This document shows positions 17,896-27,025 of a stretch of 64,000 nucleotides of DNA, in pieces. Position 1 is the first letter of the stretch; each line of letters opens with the position of its first letter. This DNA comes from Bacteroidota bacterium (lineage in GTDB: Bacteria; Bacteroidota; Bacteroidia; Cytophagales; Cyclobacteriaceae). The translations under genes were made by a program, and so were the position numbers. Under the pieces are notes generated by a model that was not told where the DNA came from, did not search any database, and worked only from the letters and a program-made list of their open reading frames with translations. The stretch is from positions 1 to 64,000 of the forward strand of contig JAFDYX010000032.1 in the NCBI GenBank assembly GCA_018267215.1, given 5' to 3'.

Positions 17896-19506
17896 TTATC
17901 TTCTCCGGTGAGAAAACATCCACGAAAGAAAATCCGGCTCGGCAAAGGCATTGTCCCAACTGTTGTGGTTTACACCGGGGTATTCGGTGTACCGGTTTTT
18001 TATTTTTAATAATTTGATCTTCGCTTCCATGTCCCGCGATTGTTGGGGGTTCACCACCGCATCGGCAGAACCATGGAAAATCCAGAAAGCAGTTTTGCCC
18101 ACACGCTTATCATAGTGTGTTGCATCGCCACCGCCACAGATGGGGAGTGCCGCAGCATATAAATCGGGGTAGCGGTACACCGACTCAAAGGTGCCCATGC
18201 CGCCCATCGAAAGACCTGCCACATACACTTTTGATTTATCTACGGCCTCTTCTTTGATTATTTTTTTCACCAACTCATTAGCTGCCACTAAAGGCCATGT
18301 GGGGTTTGTCGTATAATCAAATTCAAATTGAAGGGGCTGCTTCGAGCGATCAATTTTTACAGAAGACCAATACGAATCTTCCGGACACTGCGGAAATACA
18401 ACGATGGCGGGAAATGATTTTCTGTTTTCATCTTTTAAAAAAAGTTTGGCGCCATGCACTAATTGCTTGCGGTTGTCGGTGCCGCGTTCACCCGCTCCAT
18501 GTAAAAATAAAATGAGCGGGTACTTTTTTGTTTTATCATAATTCTCCGGATATAAAATACGATAAGGCAACTCATGACCTGCGGATATAAATATTTTTTT
18601 CTGATAGGGCTTCAGGGCAGGATCGGGCGGAGTCAGCAAGCCTTGCATGCCCAGCCACTCGCCAAACCTGTCAATCCATGTATCAGAAGGGAGATTTTTT
18701 TTGCGCATGCCAAACCCATGGCCGCCCTGGGCATACATGTGCAACTCGGCATCTTGTTTTGCCTTCAGCCAGGCCGAATAGAGATCTACACTGTGTTGCG
18801 CTAAATTTAATTCATCATCCGATGCGGCTGCAATAAACAAGGGAGGCGCATCATCGTTCACCGTTTCCATCATAGCCGAAGGAAAATAAGGATAAATAGG
18901 AGCAGCAAAGTCGGGTCTGTTTTCGCTTGTGGTGTGAAACAAGGAGGCTGCTGTTACAGTACCTCCGGCCGAAAAGCCCATAATGCCGATGCGGTTGGGT
19001 TCAATGTTATATTCGTCTGCGTGTTTTCGCACGTAGGCGATGGCAGCCCTGCCATCGGCCACCGCCATAGGTATGATTTCATTGACAACATCGTCCCACT
19101 CTTTCTTTCCAAACCGGGCATTCATCTCACCTACCGGGTCGTTGTTAATAATATGTACCAACCGATACCTGAGCACAAAACAGGTTACACCTTTTTGTAC
19201 TAACCACTTGGCCACATCGTTTCCTTCGCTGTTAATGGATAAAGCATGAAAGCCACCACCCGGACAAATAATGACTGCTGTGCCGTTGGCTTTTCCTGCT
19301 TCCGGCTGAAACACTGTTAATGTAGGGCGAGTAACATTATAAACTATTTTAGTATTCCAGGCATTCTGTTCTTGCTCGGCTTCGCTCCACGTCCACGACT
19401 CCGAGCCCGGAGCTGCCCCATTATATATTGGCACTACTTGTTGTTGAGCCTTGAGGCCAACTGCCAAAAGCAGCGTGCCCATCAAGCAAACGATTTTTGT
19501 CTTCAT
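17896..19506 (-). CDS. Secreted double alpha/beta-hydrolase esterase
   Basis: 536 residues with a signal peptide (VCLMGTLLLAVGLKAQ). Two complete alpha/beta-hydrolase domains are joined. The first (~25-290) resembles acetyl-xylan-esterase/BD-FAE enzymes: PGGGFH oxyanion region and nucleophile Ser179 in MGFSAGG. The second (~300-536) resembles PHB-depolymerase/feruloyl-esterase proteins: LFLHGAGERG, nucleophile Ser433 in AGLSMGGMG, FHGSADAVV and a late VNHNSW. It likely removes ester groups from carbohydrates outside the cytoplasm. It is last in the minus-strand group that begins with the PfkB kinase, 39 bases after maltose phosphorylase. Its exact ester substrate cannot be read from sequence. 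Confidence 0.82.
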   Translation of the reverse strand: MKTKIVCLMGTLLLAVGLKAQQQVVPIYNGAAPGSESWTWSEAEQEQNAWNTKIVYNVTRPTLTVFQPEAGKANGTAVIICPGGGFHALSINSEGNDVAKWLVQKGVTCFVLRYRLVHIINNDPVGEMNARFGKKEWDDVVNEIIPMAVADGRAAIAYVRKHADEYNIEPNRIGIMGFSAGGTVTAASLFHTTSENRPDFAAPIYPYFPSAMMETVNDDAPPLFIAAASDDELNLAQHSVDLYSAWLKAKQDAELHMYAQGGHGFGMRKKNLPSDTWIDRFGEWLGMQGLLTPPDPALKPYQKKIFISAGHELPYRILYPENYDKTKKYPLILFLHGAGERGTDNRKQLVHGAKLFLKDENRKSFPAIVVFPQCPEDSYWSSVKIDRSKQPLQFEFDYTTNPTWPLVAANELVKKIIKEEAVDKSKVYVAGLSMGGMGTFESVYRYPDLYAAALPICGGGDATHYDKRVGKTAFWIFHGSADAVVNPQQSRDMEAKIKLLKIKNRYTEYPGVNHNSWDNAFAEPDFLSWMFSHRRR

Positions 19507-19545
19507 AAAAGATTGTAGTTTGATCTGTTTACACTATGTGAGGTA

Positions 19546-21825
19546 TTACAAACTGAGCGGCTTGCCATCCAGTACAATCTCTAATGGCTCGCCTGACTCT
19601 AACACCACTTCAGTTTTGGTTTTCGTTACTTTCACTTTCAGTACGCGACCTCTAAACTCAACCCGAAAAGAATATGATTTCCACTGATCGGGAATGAACG
19701 GACTAAAATGCAATTGGTTCTTGCGAACGCGCATGCCACCAAAACCTTTTACTACACTCATCCAGGTGCCGGCCATGCTGGTAATGTGGCAACCATCTTC
19801 GGTGTCGTTGTTGTAGTCGTCCAGATCCAGTCGAGAAGTACGCAGGTACATTTCATACGCTTTTTCCTGATAGCCTAATTTAGAGGCGAGGATAACATGC
19901 ACGCAGGGCGAAAGCGATGACTCGTGCACCGTCATCGGCTCGTAAAAATCAAAATTGCGTTTGATCTGATCTAAGGTAAAGTCATCTTCAAACAAGTACA
20001 TACATTGCAACACATCGGCCTGCTTGATAAAGCAAGAGCGCAAGATTCTATCCCACGACCACTTTTGATTAAGCGGGCGGTCTTCCGGCCTCAAATCATT
20101 GGCCGCCATCAGTTCTTTATCCAAAAATCCGTCTTGCTGCAAATAAACCCCTCTCGATTTATCTTCAGGATAATACATCTTATCGGAAATGTCTTTCCAT
20201 TTTTTCGTTTCAGAATTTTCGTTAAAATTGAGTTGGGTCACTAACGCCTGATATTTTTCGGGCGAGTTCTTTTTTACAAAGTCAATGGCCTGGCAGGTGA
20301 AGCGTAATGTCCATGCGCCCAGATAATTGGTGTACCAGTTGTTATTTACATTGTTTTCGTATTCATTGGGGCCGGTTACCCCGAGGATCACATATTTGTT
20401 TTTGTCGCTCGACCAGTTGACACGTTGTGCCCAAAAACGCGAGATGCCGATCAATACCTCCAAGCCATAGTCCACCCAATAATTTTTATCTTCGGTATAT
20501 TCTATGTAGTCGCGCATGGCATAGGCCATGGCGCTGGTGCGGTGTATCTCTTCAAAGGTGATCTCCCACTCGTTGTGGCACTCTTCGCCATTCATGGTGA
20601 CGAACGGATAAAATGCGGCACCATCTGTAAAGCCCAACTTCTTGGCGTTGGCAATAGCCAGCGGCAAATGCTTGTAGCGGTAGATCAATAAATTGCGTGC
20701 CACATCAGGGTTTGTCGTACTCAGGTAAAATGGCAAACAGTAGGCTTCGGTATCCCAGTACGTGCTGCCACCGTATTTTTCTCCGGTAAACCCTTTCGGG
20801 CCGATGTTAAGCCTCGCATCTTCACCGGTGTAGGTTTGCATCAACTGAAAAATATTAAAACGGATTCCTTGCTGGGCAGCAATATCTCCTTCGATGGCAA
20901 CATCGCAGTCTTTCCAAGTGTGTTCCCATTTGGCTGCATGATCGTGCAGCAGGGCGGCAAATCCTTTTTTGCATACCTCCCCTACTTTACCCAAACAGTG
21001 TTTCACCAATTTATCTTTCGGATGATTTTCTGATGACAGCACGACTGCATATTTGTAAACCACTAATTCCTTTCCTCCCACCAACGACAACTCCACCACA
21101 TTGTCGGCATACTTCTCTCGGTTGTTGGTAAACACCTTTCCACCGATGCGTTCACCGCCCAATTCAATTTTATATTCCATGGCGGTGCACACCTGAAATT
21201 GTGTCTTCTTGGTTTGGGCATTAACTACCGCCCAGCCCATCTGCGATTCTTCGTACACCCTATCCCAAAACTTTTCATCATAGTTGGAATCTTTGTTGAC
21301 CACATCGGCATCAACCGATAATTTAATTTTGACCGTTCCGGAAAAGTTTATGGGCGTCAGCGCATAACGAATGGCACCCACTTCGCCATCGGCCATGCTG
21401 CAAAAACGCTGCGCCTGCACCGACACTTTTTTTCCGTCTGCTAAGGTTGCTGTGAACGAGCGCGTGAGCAGTCCTTGTTTCATATCCAGCACACGTTCAA
21501 ATTTTTCTACCTTCGCCTTGGCCAGATCCAACTCCTGTCCTTCAAAATTAAAACCAATACCTATCCATGAAGGAGCATTCAACACTTTGGCAAAATATTC
21601 GGGGTATCCGTTCTTCCACCAGCCCACACGGGTTTTGTCGGGATAGTAAATGCCAGCCACGTACGTTCCTTGATGGGTATCGCCCGTATAGGTCTCTTCA
21701 AAATTGGCACGCTGGCCCATTCTTCCGTTGCCCAAACTGAAAACGCTTTCGGAAATGCGGTTCAGGTGCGGGTCGAAACCTTCTTCAATAATTTGCCATT
21801 CGTGGTGTTTAAGGTATTGCTTCAT
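19546..21825 (-). CDS. mapA: GH65 maltose phosphorylase
   Basis: 759 residues, no signal peptide, so cytoplasmic. Layout is that of GH65: N-terminal beta-sandwich (~1-270), linker, (alpha/alpha)6 catalytic barrel, small C-terminal beta domain. Maltose-phosphorylase landmarks include GNGRMGQRANFEE, YWDTEAYCLPFYL and GVTGPNEYENNVNNNWY. The general-acid Glu488 in GPNEYE corresponds to Glu487 of the Lactobacillus brevis enzyme. These enzymes turn maltose plus phosphate into glucose and beta-D-glucose-1-phosphate. The next gene upstream is beta-phosphoglucomutase, which uses that product and strongly supports the call. Another GH65 disaccharide specificity (trehalose, kojibiose) is possible but less likely given these motifs. 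Confidence 0.9.
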   Translation of the reverse strand: MKQYLKHHEWQIIEEGFDPHLNRISESVFSLGNGRMGQRANFEETYTGDTHQGTYVAGIYYPDKTRVGWWKNGYPEYFAKVLNAPSWIGIGFNFEGQELDLAKAKVEKFERVLDMKQGLLTRSFTATLADGKKVSVQAQRFCSMADGEVGAIRYALTPINFSGTVKIKLSVDADVVNKDSNYDEKFWDRVYEESQMGWAVVNAQTKKTQFQVCTAMEYKIELGGERIGGKVFTNNREKYADNVVELSLVGGKELVVYKYAVVLSSENHPKDKLVKHCLGKVGEVCKKGFAALLHDHAAKWEHTWKDCDVAIEGDIAAQQGIRFNIFQLMQTYTGEDARLNIGPKGFTGEKYGGSTYWDTEAYCLPFYLSTTNPDVARNLLIYRYKHLPLAIANAKKLGFTDGAAFYPFVTMNGEECHNEWEITFEEIHRTSAMAYAMRDYIEYTEDKNYWVDYGLEVLIGISRFWAQRVNWSSDKNKYVILGVTGPNEYENNVNNNWYTNYLGAWTLRFTCQAIDFVKKNSPEKYQALVTQLNFNENSETKKWKDISDKMYYPEDKSRGVYLQQDGFLDKELMAANDLRPEDRPLNQKWSWDRILRSCFIKQADVLQCMYLFEDDFTLDQIKRNFDFYEPMTVHESSLSPCVHVILASKLGYQEKAYEMYLRTSRLDLDDYNNDTEDGCHITSMAGTWMSVVKGFGGMRVRKNQLHFSPFIPDQWKSYSFRVEFRGRVLKVKVTKTKTEVVLESGEPLEIVLDGKPLSL

Positions 21826-21902
21826 GCCGGTTTGTGTTTTTGATAAGAGAGAATATCTAATCAGTTAAAGCCAAATGGGCTGAGTGATCAGGGAAATTCA
21901 AT

Positions 21903-22550
21903 TCAAAATTTCTTTTTTAGTGTTGATGTGTCAAAATCAGTTACCCGCGATAATACCAAATTGGCTTTGCCTAACTGAGCAGGCGAGCCCACGCCCACAC
22001 TCTTCATGCCTGCAGCCAGTGCTGCTTGTATGCCTGCTTCGGCATCTTCGAAGACCAAACATTGCGAAGGGAGAATATTTAATTTTTTTGCTGCCAGTAA
22101 AAATATTTCAGGGTCGGGTTTGGTATGAACAATCATGGTGCCATCTACGATCACATCGAAAAGTTCCTTTATGCCAAGTAAAGTCAGCACGGTGTCGGCA
22201 TTTTTGCTGCTCGATGCCAGCGCCACTTTCAAGCCGTTTTGGCGAAGAGAAGTGATCAACTCGTGAACGCCCGGAAATAGTTCGGTGGCCTTCATCTGGT
22301 TGATGTATTGCACAAACCATTTATTTTTTTTGTCGGCCAGCTTATTTCTTTCCTCCTGACTTAACTGCAGGTTGCCCATGTCTAAAATAATTTCCAGCGA
22401 GCGCATGCGGCTCACTCCTTTTAGCTGTTCATTTTCTTTTTCGGTAAACTCGATTCCCAATTCGCTGGCCAGCCGTTGCCAGGCTAAAAAATGATAATGG
22501 GCGGTGTCCACTAAAACGCCATCCAGATCAAAAATTACTGCTTTAATCAT
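21903..22550 (-). CDS. pgmB: Beta-phosphoglucomutase (HAD family)
   Basis: 215 residues. The HAD motif FDLDGVLVDT is at the start, with nucleophile Asp8 and acid/base Asp10 at the positions known for the Lactococcus enzyme. LKGVSRMRSLEIIL in the cap domain, ALASSSKNA (motif II) and FEDAEAGIQAALAAGM (motif IV) complete the subfamily signature. It converts beta-glucose-1-phosphate to glucose-6-phosphate through the 1,6-bisphosphate. It lies between the PfkB kinase (34 bases upstream) and maltose phosphorylase (77 bases downstream), a textbook maltose phosphorolysis pair. Confidence 0.93.
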   Translation of the reverse strand: MIKAVIFDLDGVLVDTAHYHFLAWQRLASELGIEFTEKENEQLKGVSRMRSLEIILDMGNLQLSQEERNKLADKKNKWFVQYINQMKATELFPGVHELITSLRQNGLKVALASSSKNADTVLTLLGIKELFDVIVDGTMIVHTKPDPEIFLLAAKKLNILPSQCLVFEDAEAGIQAALAAGMKSVGVGSPAQLGKANLVLSRVTDFDTSTLKKKF

Positions 22551-22584
22551 TCGGGTATTATCAATTGTCTATATGAAAATAAGG

Positions 22585-23556
22585 TCAGATGTATCCTTTC
22601 TTAATAATGTCATTCGTTTCTTTTAATGGCTTAAACACATCAAAAGTTTTTCCTTGTGTTCGCAATGCCCCGAGGGCATTGCCATACCGGGCAGCTTGGA
22701 TGTAGTCAGTCGGTTTTTGCAACAACCCGAAGCCGAGGCCACCGGCAAACGAATCGCCACATCCGGTGGTATCAATCACCCGTTGCACTTTCACGGCCGG
22801 CACCATTTCTTCTATTGTTTTTTTGCGTTGCCTGAAATACACTAAGCAACCTCGGGAATCCACTGTTATATAAACTGCTTTGACACCCCGGTCGAGGCAG
22901 TGGTCGGCAAATGCCCGCAGCGAAAGACGGTCTGGTTCTTCTGAAATAGTAAAGTCGGAAGTTTCATATTCTTTTTTAAACCACGAAGATTGCGCTTCTT
23001 CCAAATTCATTTTCAATACGTCAATGTAGGGCAACCACAGATCGCGGTCAATCCAGAATTTACGTTGACGCTCCCCGTTTACCAAACAAGCCGTGGTGGG
23101 GCCGTGGGCATCGAACACAATCAGCCCTTTGCTTTTTTTCTTCAGGTACTTCAATGTGTCTAATGCAATTTCATAATCGCTGATGGGTATAAAAACAAAT
23201 ACGCTGCAAGCCGTGAGGTGGCGCATATCTTCCGGCACAATGGGATCCATGAAGCCGGTTTGCTTTTCCAGCCTGTTGTTTACGTCAACAAAACGCAGAC
23301 TGATAATATCTCCCTGATCGTTTTTTGTCGTGAGCTGGTTGAGATTCAAACCCCGATATCCTTTAAACACGGCACGCACATTATCGAGGTCAACCTGGCG
23401 CAAATGCGATACCGGTATGATTTCGATTTTATCCCCAGCCATCACCGACAAAGCGATGACAGGGTGTGTTACACATCCCCACTTTTGAATCAACTCGCCC
23501 TGATGAGTAACAATATGGTCTCGTGGAATAGGGCCGACAATGGCGATGCGTTTCAT
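22585..23556 (-). CDS. PfkB/ribokinase-family sugar kinase
   Basis: 323 residues. The C-terminal PfkB signature is clear: DTTGCGDSFAGGLGFG with catalytic base Asp268. The N-terminus (RIAIVGPIPRDHIVTHQGE) has the family's first strand but lacks the usual double-Gly substrate motif in standard form. The family phosphorylates sugars or nucleosides with ATP. Its place before beta-PGM and maltose phosphorylase suggests it handles the free glucose those reactions release, but this is inference; adenosine, ribose or fructose derivatives are possible. A heptamer repeat lies 18 bases upstream of its start. Confidence 0.82.
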   Translation of the reverse strand: MKRIAIVGPIPRDHIVTHQGELIQKWGCVTHPVIALSVMAGDKIEIIPVSHLRQVDLDNVRAVFKGYRGLNLNQLTTKNDQGDIISLRFVDVNNRLEKQTGFMDPIVPEDMRHLTACSVFVFIPISDYEIALDTLKYLKKKSKGLIVFDAHGPTTACLVNGERQRKFWIDRDLWLPYIDVLKMNLEEAQSSWFKKEYETSDFTISEEPDRLSLRAFADHCLDRGVKAVYITVDSRGCLVYFRQRKKTIEEMVPAVKVQRVIDTTGCGDSFAGGLGFGLLQKPTDYIQAARYGNALGALRTQGKTFDVFKPLKETNDIIKKGYI

Positions 23557-23574
23557 ATTTCTGCTGGAGGATTT

Positions 23575-23602
23575 CAGGTTACAGGTTACAGGTTACAGGT
23601 TA
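23575..23602. repeat. Tandem heptamer repeat, four copies of CAGGTTA
   Basis: Four perfect head-to-tail copies of CAGGTTA lie between the haloperoxidase-like gene and the PfkB kinase, ending 18 bases before the kinase start. In the direction of transcription it reads TAACCTG four times, within the likely leader or promoter. Because seven is not a multiple of three and the tract is non-coding, copy-number change would alter spacing rather than frame. Confidence 0.85.
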
Positions 23603-23654
23603 CAAATAGGAACCGGTTGTCATGATCGTTGAATTGGGGTGTTTCCGTTTGCTA

Positions 23655-24986
23655 TTATTTTTTTCTTGTATTCACATGTGCCCAAACAAATTGGCCTATA
23701 TCCAACCCTTGTTGCTTTCCATTCTCGCAAGCCGGCATATAATGTATGCCTCCATACACACGACTGATGGCCGCTTCTTCGGATGCTTGCTTAAAAGATT
23801 GAAAACTACGTGGGGGCATGCCGTACTCTAACTCCGTGGAGTCAGTAAAAGCATAACTATTTCCTAACAGACCTGTTAACTGTATCTGGGCTGCTGCCGA
23901 AATAATACTGTGTCCGCTGGTATATTCCGGAAAAGGTGGTGTTTGCAATAGTGGTGTCCAATCAGGATCAATGTTATCGTGTATGTATGTTTCGGGGCGC
24001 ACTAATTTAGATCTGTATTTTTCATCCCAGCAGCAGATAAACGCATCGGCTACTGCCAACGATACCCGCATGTACGCTTCGGCAGACTGTACCATATCCA
24101 ATTTACTGCGGGTGCACGCCACGCGGGTGATGTTGACCCAATGGCCTCCGGGCGAAATTTTTTTGGTGGCAAACATCACGTGTCCTTTTACGTTCATCAC
24201 AAACGGGTTACAATCCCAGAAACTGGCGATAGCTCGTTGCTCGTCCGTCAGGTGCACACCGGTTTGATAGACGAGATCTGCATCTTTATAAAATGGGCTA
24301 TTCTTCACACTCGAGAAGGGAGTGGGCGGAGGCGGTGTAAACTGTGAAGCTGAGTCAATCACAAAAGTCCTGATCTTATTCCAGTGTGGCTCTACCGCAT
24401 CCATGTAAGCGGGTGGGGTCGGCTGCCAAGTGGCCGGATTTTTTTCGATGGAATATTTAGGATACGTTCTGGTTTGCTTGTAATTATCTTGGTTAGCCCA
24501 GCCTAATACATGTTTAGCTACGCTGTCGCCAAAAGCAACAGAGCGCGTAAAGACTTCGTCAGGCACACCTGCTTCTTTAAACAAATTCATTTGCTGTTGA
24601 TAGAATTTGTCGAGGTCTTCTTCTGAGAAAACCAATGCCCTGCCTACTTTCAGCATGGCTTCGGTAGCGGCCAGCGGAAAGCAATATTCTTTTGATGTAT
24701 CGGGTTGTGGAAATGGCTTCAGCCCGCGCAACTGCCCCGCTATGCTACTAAATCTTTTGTCTTGATGGATGATGGCTTCATACCCTGCTACAGACGCGTA
24801 CGCATAAATGCGGCTGGCCACCGGTGGTGAAAAGATGTCGTGCACAATACGGTCAGTAATCTCTTTCATAGACTGATGAAGAAACTCGGTGTTTTGCACT
24901 TTTGATTTGTACTGGCCGGATTCTTTTGTGCATGAAAAAGCTATCATCAAAAAAAGTGGCAGGATTAGTAATCTATTCATATTCAT
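23655..24986 (-). CDS. Vanadium-dependent haloperoxidase/PAP2-type lipoprotein
   Basis: 443 residues. The signal peptide ends in a lipobox with Cys19 (IAFSC), so it is a lipoprotein. The three motifs shared by vanadium haloperoxidases and type-2 acid phosphatases are present: K-X6-R-P with Lys323 and Arg330 (KYRSKLVRP), SGH with His359 (YTSGHS; the usual Pro before Ser is Thr), and SR-X5-H with His415 (SRVYGGIHY). They form the vanadate/phosphate pocket. The length and helical N-terminus (~50-250) fit the haloperoxidase branch rather than small PAP2 phosphatases. It starts 11 bases after the GH65 hydrolase stop, so the two are co-transcribed. Whether it halogenates or dephosphorylates cannot be told. 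Confidence 0.85.
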   Translation of the reverse strand: MNMNRLLILPLFLMIAFSCTKESGQYKSKVQNTEFLHQSMKEITDRIVHDIFSPPVASRIYAYASVAGYEAIIHQDKRFSSIAGQLRGLKPFPQPDTSKEYCFPLAATEAMLKVGRALVFSEEDLDKFYQQQMNLFKEAGVPDEVFTRSVAFGDSVAKHVLGWANQDNYKQTRTYPKYSIEKNPATWQPTPPAYMDAVEPHWNKIRTFVIDSASQFTPPPPTPFSSVKNSPFYKDADLVYQTGVHLTDEQRAIASFWDCNPFVMNVKGHVMFATKKISPGGHWVNITRVACTRSKLDMVQSAEAYMRVSLAVADAFICCWDEKYRSKLVRPETYIHDNIDPDWTPLLQTPPFPEYTSGHSIISAAAQIQLTGLLGNSYAFTDSTELEYGMPPRSFQSFKQASEEAAISRVYGGIHYMPACENGKQQGLDIGQFVWAHVNTRKK

Positions 24987-24997
24987 AATATCATTAT

Positions 24998-27025
24998 TTA
25001 CTTCATCTGATAATCAGCACGGTTGGAGCCTACTCCTGTTATCTTCAAACTTTTCCATTTTACCGGTAACATGCCTTTGCCTTGAACAACACCCTGATCG
25101 GTTATTTGTAATCCGCCAAACCCAAAAATAGCAGCTTGCAAAAAGCCGCCCGCTCCGGTGGCAAAATAAGGATTGGTTCCTCCGGCCGTTTCGGCTAACA
25201 CACCAAATGGCTGAACCTGATTGGGTTGATAGCTCTTATTAAAATATTCATACGCTTTTTCCGGTTTCCCCAGTTTAGCGTAAAGAATAGATAATACAGA
25301 ATAACCCATGGCCGGGCCCGCAGGCGACATACGGGACTCGTAGTATTTTAAGTCTTTTTCAATTTGTGCGTTGTCGGTAATCACTCCCAGCGGGTAGGCC
25401 AACAAATTTACATCAGCTTGTTTAATCATCACCCCATCGTAAGTGGCATTTTCTTTTGTGGTGCCATCGGGGAATTTTAAGATCGGAATATTTTGCGCCA
25501 CAGTTTCCCAATCGGGATCGGGAGCAACACCCAATTCGCGGGCGGCCTGCGAAGCCTGGCGAAGTACTAATTTCACAATTCCGTTGGTGAAGGCATTGTT
25601 GTCAATATTTTCCTGCCACTCGTTGGCTCCTATGACGTTGTTGATTTCAAACTTTCCGGGACCTTTACGCTCCACGCGGCTTGCCCAAAAATCGGCCACT
25701 TCTTTTAACACCGGGTAGCCGCGTTCTTTCAGCCAAAGTTTATCTTTCGTTACCTGATAGTATTTCCAAAATGCCCAACCGACACAAGCAGAAATGTGTT
25801 GCTGGAAGGGGCCGGTCAACGCCCACACTGGCGTGTCTTCACTGCCTTCGGCTGATGACTCCCACGGAAACATAGCACCCCGGTAGCCGTGCGAGAATGC
25901 ATTTTTTTTGGCGGCTTCCAATCGCTGAAAGCGATATTCTAACAATGACTTGGCTATGTCGGGCTGAAGCACCAGCAATGGTGGGTACATCCACAGTTCC
26001 GTATCCCAAAATGCGTGGCCGTTGTAACCCAGTCCCGACAAACCCATGGGCGACAAACTATATGCCGTGCCTGCTCTGGCAAACGAGTACAAATGATATA
26101 ATGCAAACCGCACATCGCGCTGGGCTTGTTCATCTCCTTCGATGAGGATATCGCTTTTCCATAATTCATTCCAAGCTTCCGTATGGCGCTGCAGCAACCG
26201 CTGCGTGCCTTCTAACTTGGCAAAGATGGTCAACCGCTCGGCTTCATTCATCGGGTCGTTGTACTGGGCGGAAGAAGTGGCGGAAGAAACCATGGCAAAA
26301 TGATAGGTCTCTCCTGCCTTCATTGTCTTGGTAAATTTTACCAAGTGCATATTGTAGTTCCAGTCTTCATGAACCAACCGAGGCTCTTGTCCATGCGGTT
26401 CCTCAAAAATAAAACTGTTGCTCACCGCCACAGTCAGTTTCCCCGAAGGGCTTTTTGCCGTGGAGGTTAACAAGGGAATCAGCACGTGCGGGCGATCTAT
26501 TTCGCTGTAAAAATTTCTGACGTCCGACAAGTGATCCGGGGCTTCGATCACGCTCATCGGGGTAACCGTTACATCTTTCTTTGCTTTGATCTCAATGATA
26601 GTCAGTGCGGTGTAGGGCAAATGCCTTAATGCCATCAACGTATGCGAAACAGTGAGTCGGTCGTCCACCTCAAATGTAGTGGTCAGCGATGCCTGCTTCA
26701 TGTTTAAGGTTTGGGCATAATGGGAGATAGATGACCGGCCGATACGCTGGCCATCTACATCCAAATTCATATTGACATGATTGAAGGTTTTTAAAATATT
26801 AGAAACCCTTCCGCGCTGATAGTAGTCATACGCTCCATTCAGTACCACATCTTTTACCTTCATCGGCTCAGGCGAAGACACCAGCCCGATCACGCCATTG
26901 GCTACCGTTACACCATAATAATTGGAGGGATCTATGTGGTTTGAATATACTTTCCATCCATCTACAGTTTGAGCATAACCTGCTTCTGCATACAAGACGA
27001 TTAGTAATAAATAGAGATACTTCAC
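24998..27025 (-). CDS. Secreted GH65 alpha-glucoside hydrolase (kojibiose-hydrolase-like)
   Basis: 675 residues, starting at a GTG; the signal peptide (YLLLIVLYAEAGYAQ) places it in the periplasm or outside. GH65 landmarks are NGHAFWDTELWMYPPLL and NNVIGANEWQENIDNNAFTNG, with general acid Glu469. Unlike the phosphorylases it has a candidate catalytic base, Glu612 in VLAETAGGTNPYF, 143 residues later. As far as I recall, the inverting kojibiose hydrolase FjGH65A of Flavobacterium johnsoniae has the same pair at nearly the same spacing (472/616), so hydrolysis rather than phosphorolysis is likely. Linkage preference is uncertain (alpha-1,2 by analogy). First gene of a minus-strand pair with the haloperoxidase-like protein. 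Confidence 0.85.
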   Translation of the reverse strand: MKYLYLLLIVLYAEAGYAQTVDGWKVYSNHIDPSNYYGVTVANGVIGLVSSPEPMKVKDVVLNGAYDYYQRGRVSNILKTFNHVNMNLDVDGQRIGRSSISHYAQTLNMKQASLTTTFEVDDRLTVSHTLMALRHLPYTALTIIEIKAKKDVTVTPMSVIEAPDHLSDVRNFYSEIDRPHVLIPLLTSTAKSPSGKLTVAVSNSFIFEEPHGQEPRLVHEDWNYNMHLVKFTKTMKAGETYHFAMVSSATSSAQYNDPMNEAERLTIFAKLEGTQRLLQRHTEAWNELWKSDILIEGDEQAQRDVRFALYHLYSFARAGTAYSLSPMGLSGLGYNGHAFWDTELWMYPPLLVLQPDIAKSLLEYRFQRLEAAKKNAFSHGYRGAMFPWESSAEGSEDTPVWALTGPFQQHISACVGWAFWKYYQVTKDKLWLKERGYPVLKEVADFWASRVERKGPGKFEINNVIGANEWQENIDNNAFTNGIVKLVLRQASQAARELGVAPDPDWETVAQNIPILKFPDGTTKENATYDGVMIKQADVNLLAYPLGVITDNAQIEKDLKYYESRMSPAGPAMGYSVLSILYAKLGKPEKAYEYFNKSYQPNQVQPFGVLAETAGGTNPYFATGAGGFLQAAIFGFGGLQITDQGVVQGKGMLPVKWKSLKITGVGSNRADYQMK

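Noticed and set aside
23575-23602. CRISPR-like repeat
   Set aside because: The heptamers are contiguous with no spacers; no CRISPR array or cas gene is present in the window.
23655-24986. Plain PAP2 lipid phosphatase embedded in the membrane
   Set aside because: No set of membrane helices; it is a soluble lipoprotein with a long helical N-terminus as in haloperoxidases.
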